Source of the DNA: Macrocystis pyrifera
Taxonomy: Eukaryota; Sar; Phaeophyceae; Laminariales; Laminariaceae
Reading direction: 5' to 3'
Assembly: GCA_031763025.1 (NCBI GenBank)
Contig: JASSKH010000002.1
Span: forward strand, 1,666,929-1,730,928
Length of the DNA: 64,000 nucleotides
Position 1 is the first letter of the stretch. Every line of letters begins with the position of its first letter. Below, one piece after another: positions 57,161 to 64,000 of this stretch. Below the pieces are notes generated by a model. That model made no database searches. It worked only from the letters and a program-made list of their open reading frames with translations, and had not been told where the DNA came from. The position numbers and the translations under genes were made by a program.

Positions 57161-58019
57161 AGACGGAGAAAAAATCGGGAAACTCGCAAAGAACGTCCCC
57201 CAGAGCTGTGATGACCGAAGGGGACCAACCAGAACCGCGGAGGTCGAAGGAAATTTCGCGGAGGTGTAGCGGAAGTCGGTCCCAGAGGCGGAGGAAGCTG
57301 GTCCGTTGTCCGGCAGTTAGGCGTTCAAGGAGTCTGGGGCAAGGGGTCTTGGGGGGATCCGCGGGGGGTGTACCGTCGTCATGCACGGGGATGTTGTCGT
57401 GCAGGGCGTGAATGTCGATAACAGCTGGGGCTGGAGGTGACGTTGCGGGGAGACCTTGCAGTGCTGATACCGGAATTTGTATGAAGGGAGAGGAGGTAGT
57501 CCCCAGACGGTTGCCTGGTTCAAGATCAGTGAATCCCGAGAGCGGGATATTTTGGTAGCCGTTGGCGACGAAGATTTCGGTTTCGGAGTCAAGGCCGTCG
57601 CGGGGAAGCATGTCAACGAGGTAGTGGCCGGTGGGTGCCGGAATGCCGGAGGGACGCACCAGATTAACCTGGACGAGGGACGGCGTAGCCGAAAGGGAGA
57701 TTGCGTGAGCGCCGGCGAATACGAGGTGTAGGGTGTCGGGAGAAGGTCGGTCGTCGTGGATGAAAGTGGAGAGACCGTTCTTGTAAGAAGTGGTAAGGGA
57801 AAGCTCGCCAAAGAGCGGTCGCGAGGGGAGGCGAGGCAGGATTACGTACGTGCGTTGTTCGAACCGCATCCAGCTATCGCGTCCTAGTAGAACGGGGTGT
57901 TGCGTAGTCCCATGTGGCACGATGCACGCCCATACGGCGAGCTCGGCGGAGGGAGTGCCGTCGTGCAAGAACTGGATGCTGAGTCGGACGGAAGTCGAGG
58001 AGCGGAGCGGATTTGCCAA
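57159..58019 (-). pseudogene. Gypsy protease C-terminal part and PR-RT linker
   Basis: The frame continues the protease begun in the 57874-59646 frame: NPLRSSTSVRLSIQFLHDG, ACIVPHGTTQHPVLLGRDSW (the family's L-L-G-R-D strand). A ~200-residue linker leads to FPDFFSV, just before the RT. The switch from the upstream frame happens at GGFGK (about 58015), which points to a 1-base change. The typical gypsy PR-RT spacing is kept. Confidence 0.7.
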
Positions 58020-59646
58020 AGCCGCCCCAAGAACGTGGAGGGGCGAGTCGTTCGCAGATGTCCGACGCAGCGTTGTCGCGCTTCATACGGGCCCAAGCTT
58101 CAGCGGAGATGAAGGTCTGGGGGGAGCCGGTGTCCAAGATAGCTATAAGGCCGTAGCGGTTGGATGCAGAGGGTCCACTGTGTACTCTGATCCTGGTCGT
58201 GAAGGAGGCGTCGTCGACGGTAACGATACCGCTCGAGAGGCCTGGTCCGTGTTCGGCAATGAGGGAGGGGAGCGCGGAAGGGAGAGTAGCTCCGGATGAA
58301 ATGGCAGAGACCAATGCGTGCGGAGGAGTGGCCTCAGGAGGGAAAGGGGGCAGTAAGTGGTCCAACGTGGAGGGCGGTGGAGAAGCTGGAACGGGTGCGT
58401 TGATCTCGTGGATCCCATTTTCTGAAGGTGAGATGCGGGAGGCGCGGGGGGTGGGCAGGATTGGAGGGGGGGAAGCAAGCTGGTGGCGGATCTTCATGAG
58501 GATGTCGCCCAACAGGTTGAGTCCCGGCCAGTGTGGAGGTTGTAGGGCTCGTGTATCGTCACACCTGAGGCCGATGCCCCAGACGAGGTCGTAAGGACTT
58601 TCTTCGGCGAGGAACTTGTCGCCGGTGTGTACGAGTTGTTGTAATAAAGGAGGAGCCGAAAACTTGGCGAGGTTGCCCTTGAAAACGATGTCGTACCTAT
58701 GCTGTATCCAAAGATCTTGATTAAAATTGGAGATGGAGCGGCCGAGGCGTTTTTGGTGTGCGGGAGTCGGGGAGGACATGATCTTCCGGCGAGTTGCTAT
58801 GTCGTCGAAAAGTTTGGCCTTTTCCGACATCATGTACTGTTCCGCACAGTTGTAGTGTTCGTTGTCTACGGTGAACGTCGAAGGATACCACTGGGAAAAG
58901 ACCGAGGAATGATCCCAAAAGAAAATAATTTGGGAGGGGCTCAGGGTCGAGGGGAGTGGGGAGGGGAACGTTGTGTGGGACGTTGTCGGGGAAGGCGTGG
59001 GTAAGACGACTTTGCTCCCCGCAAACATGTGGGGTGGGGTCGATTGTGACGAGGCCCCGGGAGGATGTACGTGACGGCGAGACGCTCGTGACGGAGCACC
59101 TTGGGAGTCCCCGCTATCAGCATTTGACGTATGCGGAGGGGGGAGTAACTCGGAAGAACATGCGGTACCTGTAGTTGTCCGTGACCGGGGTGTGGGTGTC
59201 GATACAGTTGGCTCCTGGCATAATCTTGGTGACTTGGTCGAGTCTTCCGCGGTCGAATCCGCGGGAAAACCGTCCCTTGGGCCCAGGGAGAGTGGTGTGG
59301 TCAGCACGGGGCGGGCAGCTACGAGTCCGGGAGATCCTGCAGAACCAACGGAGGTCGAAGTATGTGCTGTTCGGGGTCGACGGACGCCGGTTGGCGTGTG
59401 CCGATAACATCGTTCGTCAGAGGACGTAGATGAGTTGTGAGTCGATGGTCCTGAGGGAGGAGCAGAGCCGGAGAGGGAGTGGATACCGCTGTTGGCCGTC
59501 GTTGTCGTGTCGCCCACAAGATTGGCAAGGTCCGCAGACATTTCGGCAATGTTGGGCAAGGCGCGGCGTCGCGCATCGACTGGGGATACCGAGGGGAGCG
59601 TTGAGTGCGTGCTCGGTGTGCCCGCCTCCTCCTGCCCACACCTCAA
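57874..59646 (-). CDS. Gypsy reading frame with NADAR domain and aspartic protease
   Basis: A 590-codon frame. Residues 1-235 are Ser/Pro/Thr-rich. Residues ~240-391 (about 58929-58474) form a NADAR (YbiA-like) domain with its usual landmarks: FFWDHSSVFSQWYPSTFTVD, YNCAEQYMMSEKAKLF, LGRSISNFNQDLW, IVFKGNLAKF, ASP-type turn SPYDLVWGIGL and GLNLLGDILMKIRHQL. The length agrees with stand-alone NADAR proteins (~150-180 residues). Residues ~480-545 are the start of a retropepsin-like protease with the active site LDTGS (58134-58120). NADAR enzymes are known to cleave ADP-ribose or ribosyl bonds, including ADP-ribose on guanine. The frame shifts after GGFGK, so it is not intact to its natural end. 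First Met chosen at 59646; upstream continuity with Gag is unclear. Confidence 0.8.
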   Translation of the reverse strand: MRCGQEEAGTPSTHSTLPSVSPVDARRRALPNIAEMSADLANLVGDTTTTANSGIHSLSGSAPPSGPSTHNSSTSSDERCYRHTPTGVRRPRTAHTSTSVGSAGSPGLVAARPVLTTPLSLGPRDGFPADSTAEDSTKSPRLCQEPTVSTPTPRSRTTTGTACSSELLPPPHTSNADSGDSQGAPSRASRRHVHPPGASSQSTPPHMFAGSKVVLPTPSPTTSHTTFPSPLPSTLSPSQIIFFWDHSSVFSQWYPSTFTVDNEHYNCAEQYMMSEKAKLFDDIATRRKIMSSPTPAHQKRLGRSISNFNQDLWIQHRYDIVFKGNLAKFSAPPLLQQLVHTGDKFLAEESPYDLVWGIGLRCDDTRALQPPHWPGLNLLGDILMKIRHQLASPPPILPTPRASRISPSENGIHEINAPVPASPPPSTLDHLLPPFPPEATPPHALVSAISSGATLPSALPSLIAEHGPGLSSGIVTVDDASFTTRIRVHSGPSASNRYGLIAILDTGSPQTFISAEAWARMKRDNAASDICERLAPPRSWGGFGKSAPLLDFRPTQHPVLARRHSLRRARRMGVHRATWDYATPRSTRTR

Positions 59647-59864
59647 ACCAACCGCTTGAACAAGGGAGACAACCCTAGATCGAGTGGTTGATAATGAAGA
59701 TAGGTTAGAAGGGGGGGAAAAAGAGGGGGAGGGGTCGGGGAGAGTAAGTAGAGCCGGCGGCTCCTAAACAATACGCTGTCCGAGGGTCCAGAGAGGTACC
59801 CGGCGCGATCGTGTGTAGTGCCGTTGGTGAAGTCGCGAGCGGTTCTTCACCATCGGCTGGTCAG

Positions 59865-60540
59865 TTAGTACGGAAGGTGCCCTTGCCGGGAGTTTTGATT
59901 GCCTCCGTGTTGTGAAGGACCGAGACGCATGTTAGCTGGGGTAGTGGGGGTCTGGTTTGTGGGACCGGTTACGGTGAGGGCAGATGAGGGAGGTCCTTGA
60001 GGGGAGGGGAGGGTGAGCTGTGGTGCCGAATTATCCCGGGAGTGGTGGTTGTTGGGAGAGTAGTTGGTCCACTGGGAGCCTGCAGTACGGTTAGAGTTGC
60101 CGTGGGAGCGCTCGTTTTCAGAATGGGAGTTGGACCGGCGGTTGGTATTGGAATTACCGGTAGAGTTGTGTCCCCTCGAGTTGAAACGCTTGGAATAAGA
60201 GTTTGAGTTCCGATGAGCATGGCGTTCATATTGTCCCCGACGGTATGAGAGCATACGCTGTTGCCACTGTTGAAAAGCGTAGCCTCCGTCATCGAGCTGT
60301 CCGAGCCAGGGATTGAGTATACCTGACTTGTTTATGAAGGGGGTTTGACCCGTTTTTACGCTGTGGTCCTGTCCGCCGCAGTTGAGGCATACGCCACGCC
60401 ATGTGCGAAGAGCAGTCGCTCTGGCAGTAGCGCCAAGGAGAGGGCTCCAGAGGGGGGGTCGGTGGTCGAAAAAGTGGTAGATACCATGTGCACTTCGCCG
60501 AAGTGTTCGAGAGGCCAGTGGTTGTAACCCAGAGTGAAAG
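59865..60540 (-). pseudogene. Gypsy Gag C-terminal part with partial zinc knuckle
   Basis: On the minus strand, WRGVCLNCGGQDHSVKTG resembles a CCHC knuckle (C-x2-C-x4-H), but the last cysteine is missing. It is followed by GYAFQQWQQRMLSYRRGQYE and an Asn/Ser/Arg-rich tail to a stop at 59865. This is the nucleic-acid-binding end of Gag. The preceding Gag body is in a different frame. Confidence 0.65.
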
Positions 60541-60542
60541 GG

Positions 60543-61501
60543 TCAATGTCTGGGGACGTAGAGACGTTCATGACATAGGGGTTGCGTTGGGAGCCTTGTT
60601 GGTTTGGATTTGAATGATTGCGCGAACGCGTCTGCTGAGCAGGAGCCGATGACGGCGGGGACGACGAAAACGTCGTGTGGCCTTCGGGGGGAGGTATAAG
60701 AAAAATATTTTTCGCCATTTATGGCAGGTGTATTATTCGTAGCGTACACTTCGTGAGCCTGCCACATGGCCGAGACCGAAGGGAAAGGTTCCACCGCAGT
60801 CATCAATTCACCCGGGTACAAAACCGGGGTCAAAGCAGGAAACTGTCTACTAACACTGGTCCGCACTACCTCTAACACCATGGCGTCGCTAGGCTTGAAG
60901 ACCTTTTCAGAACCTTGTACTACCGATGTCACCCCCCCCTCAAAGCCCGCAAATAAGTTGAATACACCGTGCCAGTTGGTACTCCGAACGCCTGAAGCTT
61001 CTCGAATGCGCGGCCTTGGTCGCCGTGGTCGAAGTGCGTGCTCAGCAGACGCAAGAGTAAGCGAAAGGAAGATGGGCCGGCATTGTCCTTCTCCCGAAGG
61101 TGATCGCGCACCTGCATAAAAAAGTTGTTGATAAGGAGGGACATCGGGGAGTTGGTGCCTGTCTTGATGGCTTTCCGGAAACACCGGTGAAGCGGGGTGA
61201 TCCATCCTAGTGACCAACGCAGGGAGTCTAGATTACCGTTCGGGGAGTCGTCACAGCGTGAGAGAATGTCCGCTAAGACAGGTTTGGCGCTAGCTATGAG
61301 TTGTTGAACTCCTACACAGTCGTCGGTTCCCGCAGGAAAATGTTGTGGGTCGATGAGCTGCAATTTTCGAAAGTCCAAGTCAATGTACTTGCGGTTGACC
61401 TCAAAGTCGTGGGTACTAGTTGCGGTGACTTGGAGCGTAGTGGGGGTTGCGGAAGGGGGGGCCGGTGCGGGAGTGGAGGTGACCGGGGTGTAGGTGGGCA
61501 T
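60543..61501 (-). pseudogene. Gypsy Gag body, frameshifted
   Basis: The first frame (61501-60929) starts MPTYTPVTSTP and holds FRKLQLIDPQHFPAGTDDC, SLGWITPLHRCFRKAIKTG and FRLLLRLLSTHFDHGDQGRA, ending AFEKLQAFGVPTGTVYSTYL. A second frame, 60543-60930, continues with SEKVFKPSDAMVLEVVRTSV, RQFPALTPVLYPGELMTAVE and TNNTPAINGEKY. This helical, Cys-poor block upstream of a knuckle and protease is placed as the capsid part of Gag by position and character. One frameshift near 60930 breaks it. Confidence 0.7.
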
Positions 61502-61927
61502 GACTAAGTGCTGAGGGAGTACCGATGTAGTGGGGGTCGTGATGTTTGAGGGAGGTGTTGGAGCCTGTACTGGCGCGATGGGTGTTGCGAGACCGGGCGC
61601 GGTAGGAGGCGGGGGGGCTTGGGCTGCAACATAGGTTGCATGGGTGGGCAGATGGGTGTGGGTCGCTGGGAACTGCGCAGGTAGTTGTGCAATGGAGATT
61701 GCGCTGATTTGGGAGGGGGCGGAAGGGGAGGGGAACAGGTGTGAGCCCTAAGAGACCGTGCCATGTGGCGTAGCGAGCGGGGTGTGGGGGTGTGAGGAAG
61801 CTTGGGTGTGCTGTGGTCCATGTGCGAGCGGGTTTTATAGTGTCCGGTCGCGGTGATGGAGTATGTTGGTGTGCGCCCTCCGTCCGTTTGAGTGTACTGT
61901 GGACTCTTGTGGCGCTCTGGTTGAAGC

Positions 61928-62851
61928 CTAGTTATATCTGGGCTCAGGTGATCCCGTTCGTGTCCCGTGGTGGAAGGAGGTATAGAGATACGACCTTGTA
62001 GACCCGTTTGAAGAAGAAGTGTAGAGACACTTCTGCGCACTTGACTGAAATAACGGAGTGTAGAGACACTCCGTTTGTTCGCAACAGTATCTTGAATTTC
62101 TTGAACGACGCTGGCTGGCCCGGGGGTTTCGTACTGGGAGGGGTGGAACAGGGGCCCGTGCCCGGGCTGGTATGGGAGGGCGGGAGTCGTATACCCGGGA
62201 GAGGAAGGGGGAGGGAGAAACCGAAAAAAACAATATAAAAGACTGCGAAAGTCCGGAGGAAGGTGGGCACGGGAAGGTGGTGTCCGTCGAACGGTACCCT
62301 ACCAACCATGTACTTGACTCGCTTAGTGATTCAGAGACAGAACTCTCGGTAAAATCATCCTCCAATTGTTGACTCTGTGTCTGAAGACCGCTGTCGGTTG
62401 CCGTCGGATTCAAGGACCGAATAATTGTACTGGTATTCGCGTCGTCTATGTCGGGAGAAGTGATACTAATCGTCAAACGTTCGGCTGAATTTTTATTCGC
62501 AAAAGAATATCCATCAGTACTGCACCAAATCCCAGTCACACCGTCTATAGTTCCGTCACATTTATGCAAGGCTGCAGAAACGTGTAAATCGAGGAGGAAA
62601 ATGTTGCTAGGACGGCTCAACATTTCTCTCGCATCGCCGAAGATTCCACTATATTCATCCAAAACTGTACAAGTGTGCACTTCTGTAAAAAATACGATTA
62701 TGCCTGTCCAAAATGAGTGGTATATCGTTGAAAGTTTCGTCATAGTGTTCCAAAGCTGCAAAAGTGTGCAAATCAGAAAAAAAATGCGATTAGGACGGCT
62801 GGAATTTGCGTATTGTTCGTCGAAAAAAATCTTCATTCGAGATACTTGCAT
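61928..62851 (-). CDS. Unrecognised protein frame overlapping the ~90-bp repeats
   Basis: A 307-codon frame. The first ~130 residues are made of diverged 30-residue repeats, seen as SSRPNRIFFLICTLLQLWN and LSRPSNIFLLDLHVSAALHK. The rest includes SSVSESLSESSTWLVGY and a Pro/Arg/Ser-rich tail. I recognise no domain, signal peptide or convincing membrane span. It could be the continuation, after a frameshift, of the 62988-63881 frame, since both carry the same repeat. Whether it is translated is unknown. Confidence 0.3.
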   Translation of the reverse strand: MQVSRMKIFFDEQYANSSRPNRIFFLICTLLQLWNTMTKLSTIYHSFWTGIIVFFTEVHTCTVLDEYSGIFGDAREMLSRPSNIFLLDLHVSAALHKCDGTIDGVTGIWCSTDGYSFANKNSAERLTISITSPDIDDANTSTIIRSLNPTATDSGLQTQSQQLEDDFTESSVSESLSESSTWLVGYRSTDTTFPCPPSSGLSQSFILFFSVSPSPFLSRVYDSRPPIPARARAPVPPLPVRNPRASQRRSRNSRYCCEQTECLYTPLFQSSAQKCLYTSSSNGSTRSYLYTSFHHGTRTGSPEPRYN

Positions 62852-63120
62852 GTTTTGGCAAATCGGAAAAATAAAATGCGATTATGACGGCTGAAATTTA
62901 CGTATGTTTCGTCGAAAAGTACATCGCTCGGGGGACCTGCACGTTTTGGCAAATCTGAAAAACAAATGCGATTAGGACGACTAGAATTTACGCATGTGTC
63001 GTCACAAAAATCATCACGCAGGGGACCTGCGTATTTGGCAGATCTGAAAAAAAAGTGCGATTAGGACGACCAGAATTTACGCATGAGTCGTCACAAAATT
63101 CATCACGCAGGGGACCTGCA
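62510..63120. repeat. Tandem array, period 89-93 bp, ~7 units
   Basis: The word GCGATTAGGACGRCTRGAAT or a variant starts units near 62604, 62693, 62785, 62878, 62968 and 63057, followed in each by TCGTC(G/A)..CTGC..TTTGGCAAATC. Units nearer 63.1 kb are most alike. The period is close to, but not always, a multiple of three. Confidence 0.8.
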
Positions 63121-63881
63121 TCCAAAAATATACTCTCCTTGCGAAGTGCAGAGCAGAGATAGTAGTATTTGGCGAAGGCGTCAGAGGAATCATTGGTGCA
63201 AAATATGCTCTCTAAAACGTCACGCTCGTGAGGTTCTACTAAGTTGATGAAGGAGGCGGGGGCACTGCGTTCAGGGCTTCTCTGTGACGCGGTACGTACG
63301 AGGTCCAGGTAGTTTTCAAGCTCATCAGGGCTTAACGAAGAGCAATGAACTGCGTGCTCTGTCTGAGGGAAATCTGACAAAAAGGTAGCATCGTCAAACT
63401 GTGCGTTATCCAACTCATCATTCGTAGACGGAGCGACTAAGTCCGTGGGTGGAAGCGGGTGAGGTACTTGCAACCTGTCCATTACACGCGCAAAATGACT
63501 ATGGTGTGGAGAGCGGGGTGCCGGTTGTTCGCAAAAATTTTGATACAAGGCCTCATCGTGAGGATACGTTATATGGAAATCGTATGGGCTACAAGCGTCG
63601 GTCGGCTCTGTAGGTGTGTACGACTGAGTATTATTGGTCTTGAGCCGTGATAGTTGATGCGAGTAAGCGTTCAACGCAGCGATAGTCGCTGTCGGTGTCG
63701 ACATGAGCTTATTTGCATCAGCGACAGAGATGTGCTGTTCAGCGGCTTCTGGTTCGTCATCGAAATCCAAACTATAAATAGCTTCATGAAAGAGGATGAT
63801 CTGAGGTGAGATCACTACTGAAAGCTCGTCAAACGGGTCGACCATTAGAAACGCACGGACGAGAAGGCGGAAGTTATTCAA
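62988..63881 (-). CDS. Unrecognised acidic protein frame upstream of the gypsy element
   Basis: A 297-codon frame starting MNNFRLLVRAFLMVDPFDEL. It is acidic and helical in look (SLDFDDEPEAAEQHISVADA, SLSPDELENYLDLVRTASQR, SDAFAKYYYLCSALRKESIF). It ends in one copy of the repeat motif (DDSCVNSGRPNRTFFSDLPN), which is then reiterated downstream in other frames. The balanced amino-acid usage and length make it a plausible true coding segment, possibly with its start beyond 63881. No known domain is recognised. It may be an extra protein of the retroelement or a neighbouring gene. Confidence 0.4.
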   Translation of the reverse strand: MNNFRLLVRAFLMVDPFDELSVVISPQIILFHEAIYSLDFDDEPEAAEQHISVADANKLMSTPTATIAALNAYSHQLSRLKTNNTQSYTPTEPTDACSPYDFHITYPHDEALYQNFCEQPAPRSPHHSHFARVMDRLQVPHPLPPTDLVAPSTNDELDNAQFDDATFLSDFPQTEHAVHCSSLSPDELENYLDLVRTASQRSPERSAPASFINLVEPHERDVLESIFCTNDSSDAFAKYYYLCSALRKESIFLDAGPLRDEFCDDSCVNSGRPNRTFFSDLPNTQVPCVMIFVTTHA

Positions 63882-64000
63882 CAGGCGCAGGCGCGTGCGC
63901 TACGGCGGTCGTCTCTACAAGCGGGCGCAACGCGCGCGCGTTGCGTTACGTCGCAGTGATACTCGATGGAGAACGCGAACGCCGGTAGACAGAAAGACAA

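Larger units (their letters stand above)
53307..61501 (-). mobile_element. Ty3/gypsy retrotransposon with NADAR domain and chromodomain, decayed
   Basis: Minus-strand order: Gag (61501-59865), NADAR plus aspartic protease (59646-57874), RT (about 57160-56330), RNase H (56280-55903), a repeat-rich linker (55670-54100), the integrase zinc finger (54022-53885), a chromodomain and an aromatic tail (53891-53420). RNase H before the integrase fits Ty3/gypsy. At least five frameshifts and the absence of the integrase core show it is dead. LTRs, primer-binding site and polypurine tract were not identified. The related copy at 39-42 kb supplies the missing integrase region for comparison. Confidence 0.85.
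61502..63999 (-). other. Unassigned open frames and ~90-bp tandem array upstream of gag
   Basis: Between gag and the window edge no LTR was found. Instead there is a Pro-rich frame (61504-62040), a 307-codon frame (61928-62851) and a 297-codon frame (62988-63881). They may be part of an extended 5' region of the gypsy element or a separate decayed gene. Confidence 0.4.

Noticed and set aside
61504-62040. 178-codon Pro-rich frame just upstream of gag as an N-terminal Gag extension
   Set aside because: Composition is low-complexity and the frame closes with a stop exactly before the Gag ATG region; no shared sequence with the other element to support it.
62510-63120. CRISPR-like array
   Set aside because: Units of 89-93 bp are similar over their whole length with no unique spacers, and the context is eukaryotic.

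Overview
This 64 kb window looks like a piece of a repeat-rich eukaryotic nuclear genome. Bacterial-style gene packing is absent. The one convincing host gene has five visible exons with GT..AG introns up to 7.1 kb, and nearly everything else is transposable elements and simple repeats. Long TE-filled introns, GC-rich exons, chromodomain Ty3/gypsy elements and AP-endonuclease LINEs would fit a large-genome stramenopile such as a brown alga. That assignment is inference; no single sequence here settles the taxon.

Region 1 (1 to about 20.2 kb) has no recognisable gene. It is packed with small palindromic DNA elements: (A) a 105-bp MITE with TTACGGGGG termini and TA target duplication, (B) a ~240-bp element with CGTTCTACGATAGAGGT ends, (C) a ~75-90-bp palindrome with CTGCAGTCCC ends, and a 79-bp MITE found nested in A. 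Two insertions, at 1329-1433 and 12471-12549, show exact termini and the TA target site.

Region 2 (20.3-34.2 kb, plus strand) holds the 3' part of a host gene for a multi-pass membrane protein with at least six hydrophobic segments and a long Ser/Asn-rich C-terminal tail. Five exons join in frame (20295-20407, 20802-20958, 28061-28201, 31737-31880, 33040-34170). The introns carry MITEs, an inverted pair of ~500-bp repeats, a 200-bp CCCT tract and a GGT tract. Upstream exons were not found. MITE family A stops at 31.4 kb and is not seen again.

Region 3 (34.2-64 kb) is dominated by retroelements. A 5'-truncated, decayed Ty3/gypsy copy lies at 39.06-41.88 kb (+). A LINE (-) runs from 49.34 to 44.46 kb and is interrupted inside its endonuclease by a 5'-truncated, opposite-strand member of the same family (48.02-49.19 kb). 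A longer Ty3/gypsy element (-) spans 61.5 to 53.3 kb: Gag, a NADAR domain fused upstream of an aspartic protease, reverse transcriptase, RNase H, an 18-residue tandem-repeat linker, the integrase zinc finger, then directly a chromodomain and an aromatic-rich tail. The integrase catalytic core is missing from this copy but present, degraded, in the 39-42 kb copy. Several frameshifts show both copies are dead.

The most interesting item is the NADAR domain (residues ~240-391 of the 57874-59646 reading frame) carried by the gypsy element. NADAR proteins act on ADP-ribose attached to nucleic acid bases or related small molecules, so a retrotransposon carrying one suggests interaction with host ADP-ribosylation. 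Two further unexplained reading frames and a ~90-bp tandem array lie upstream of gag at 61.9-63.9 kb (-).
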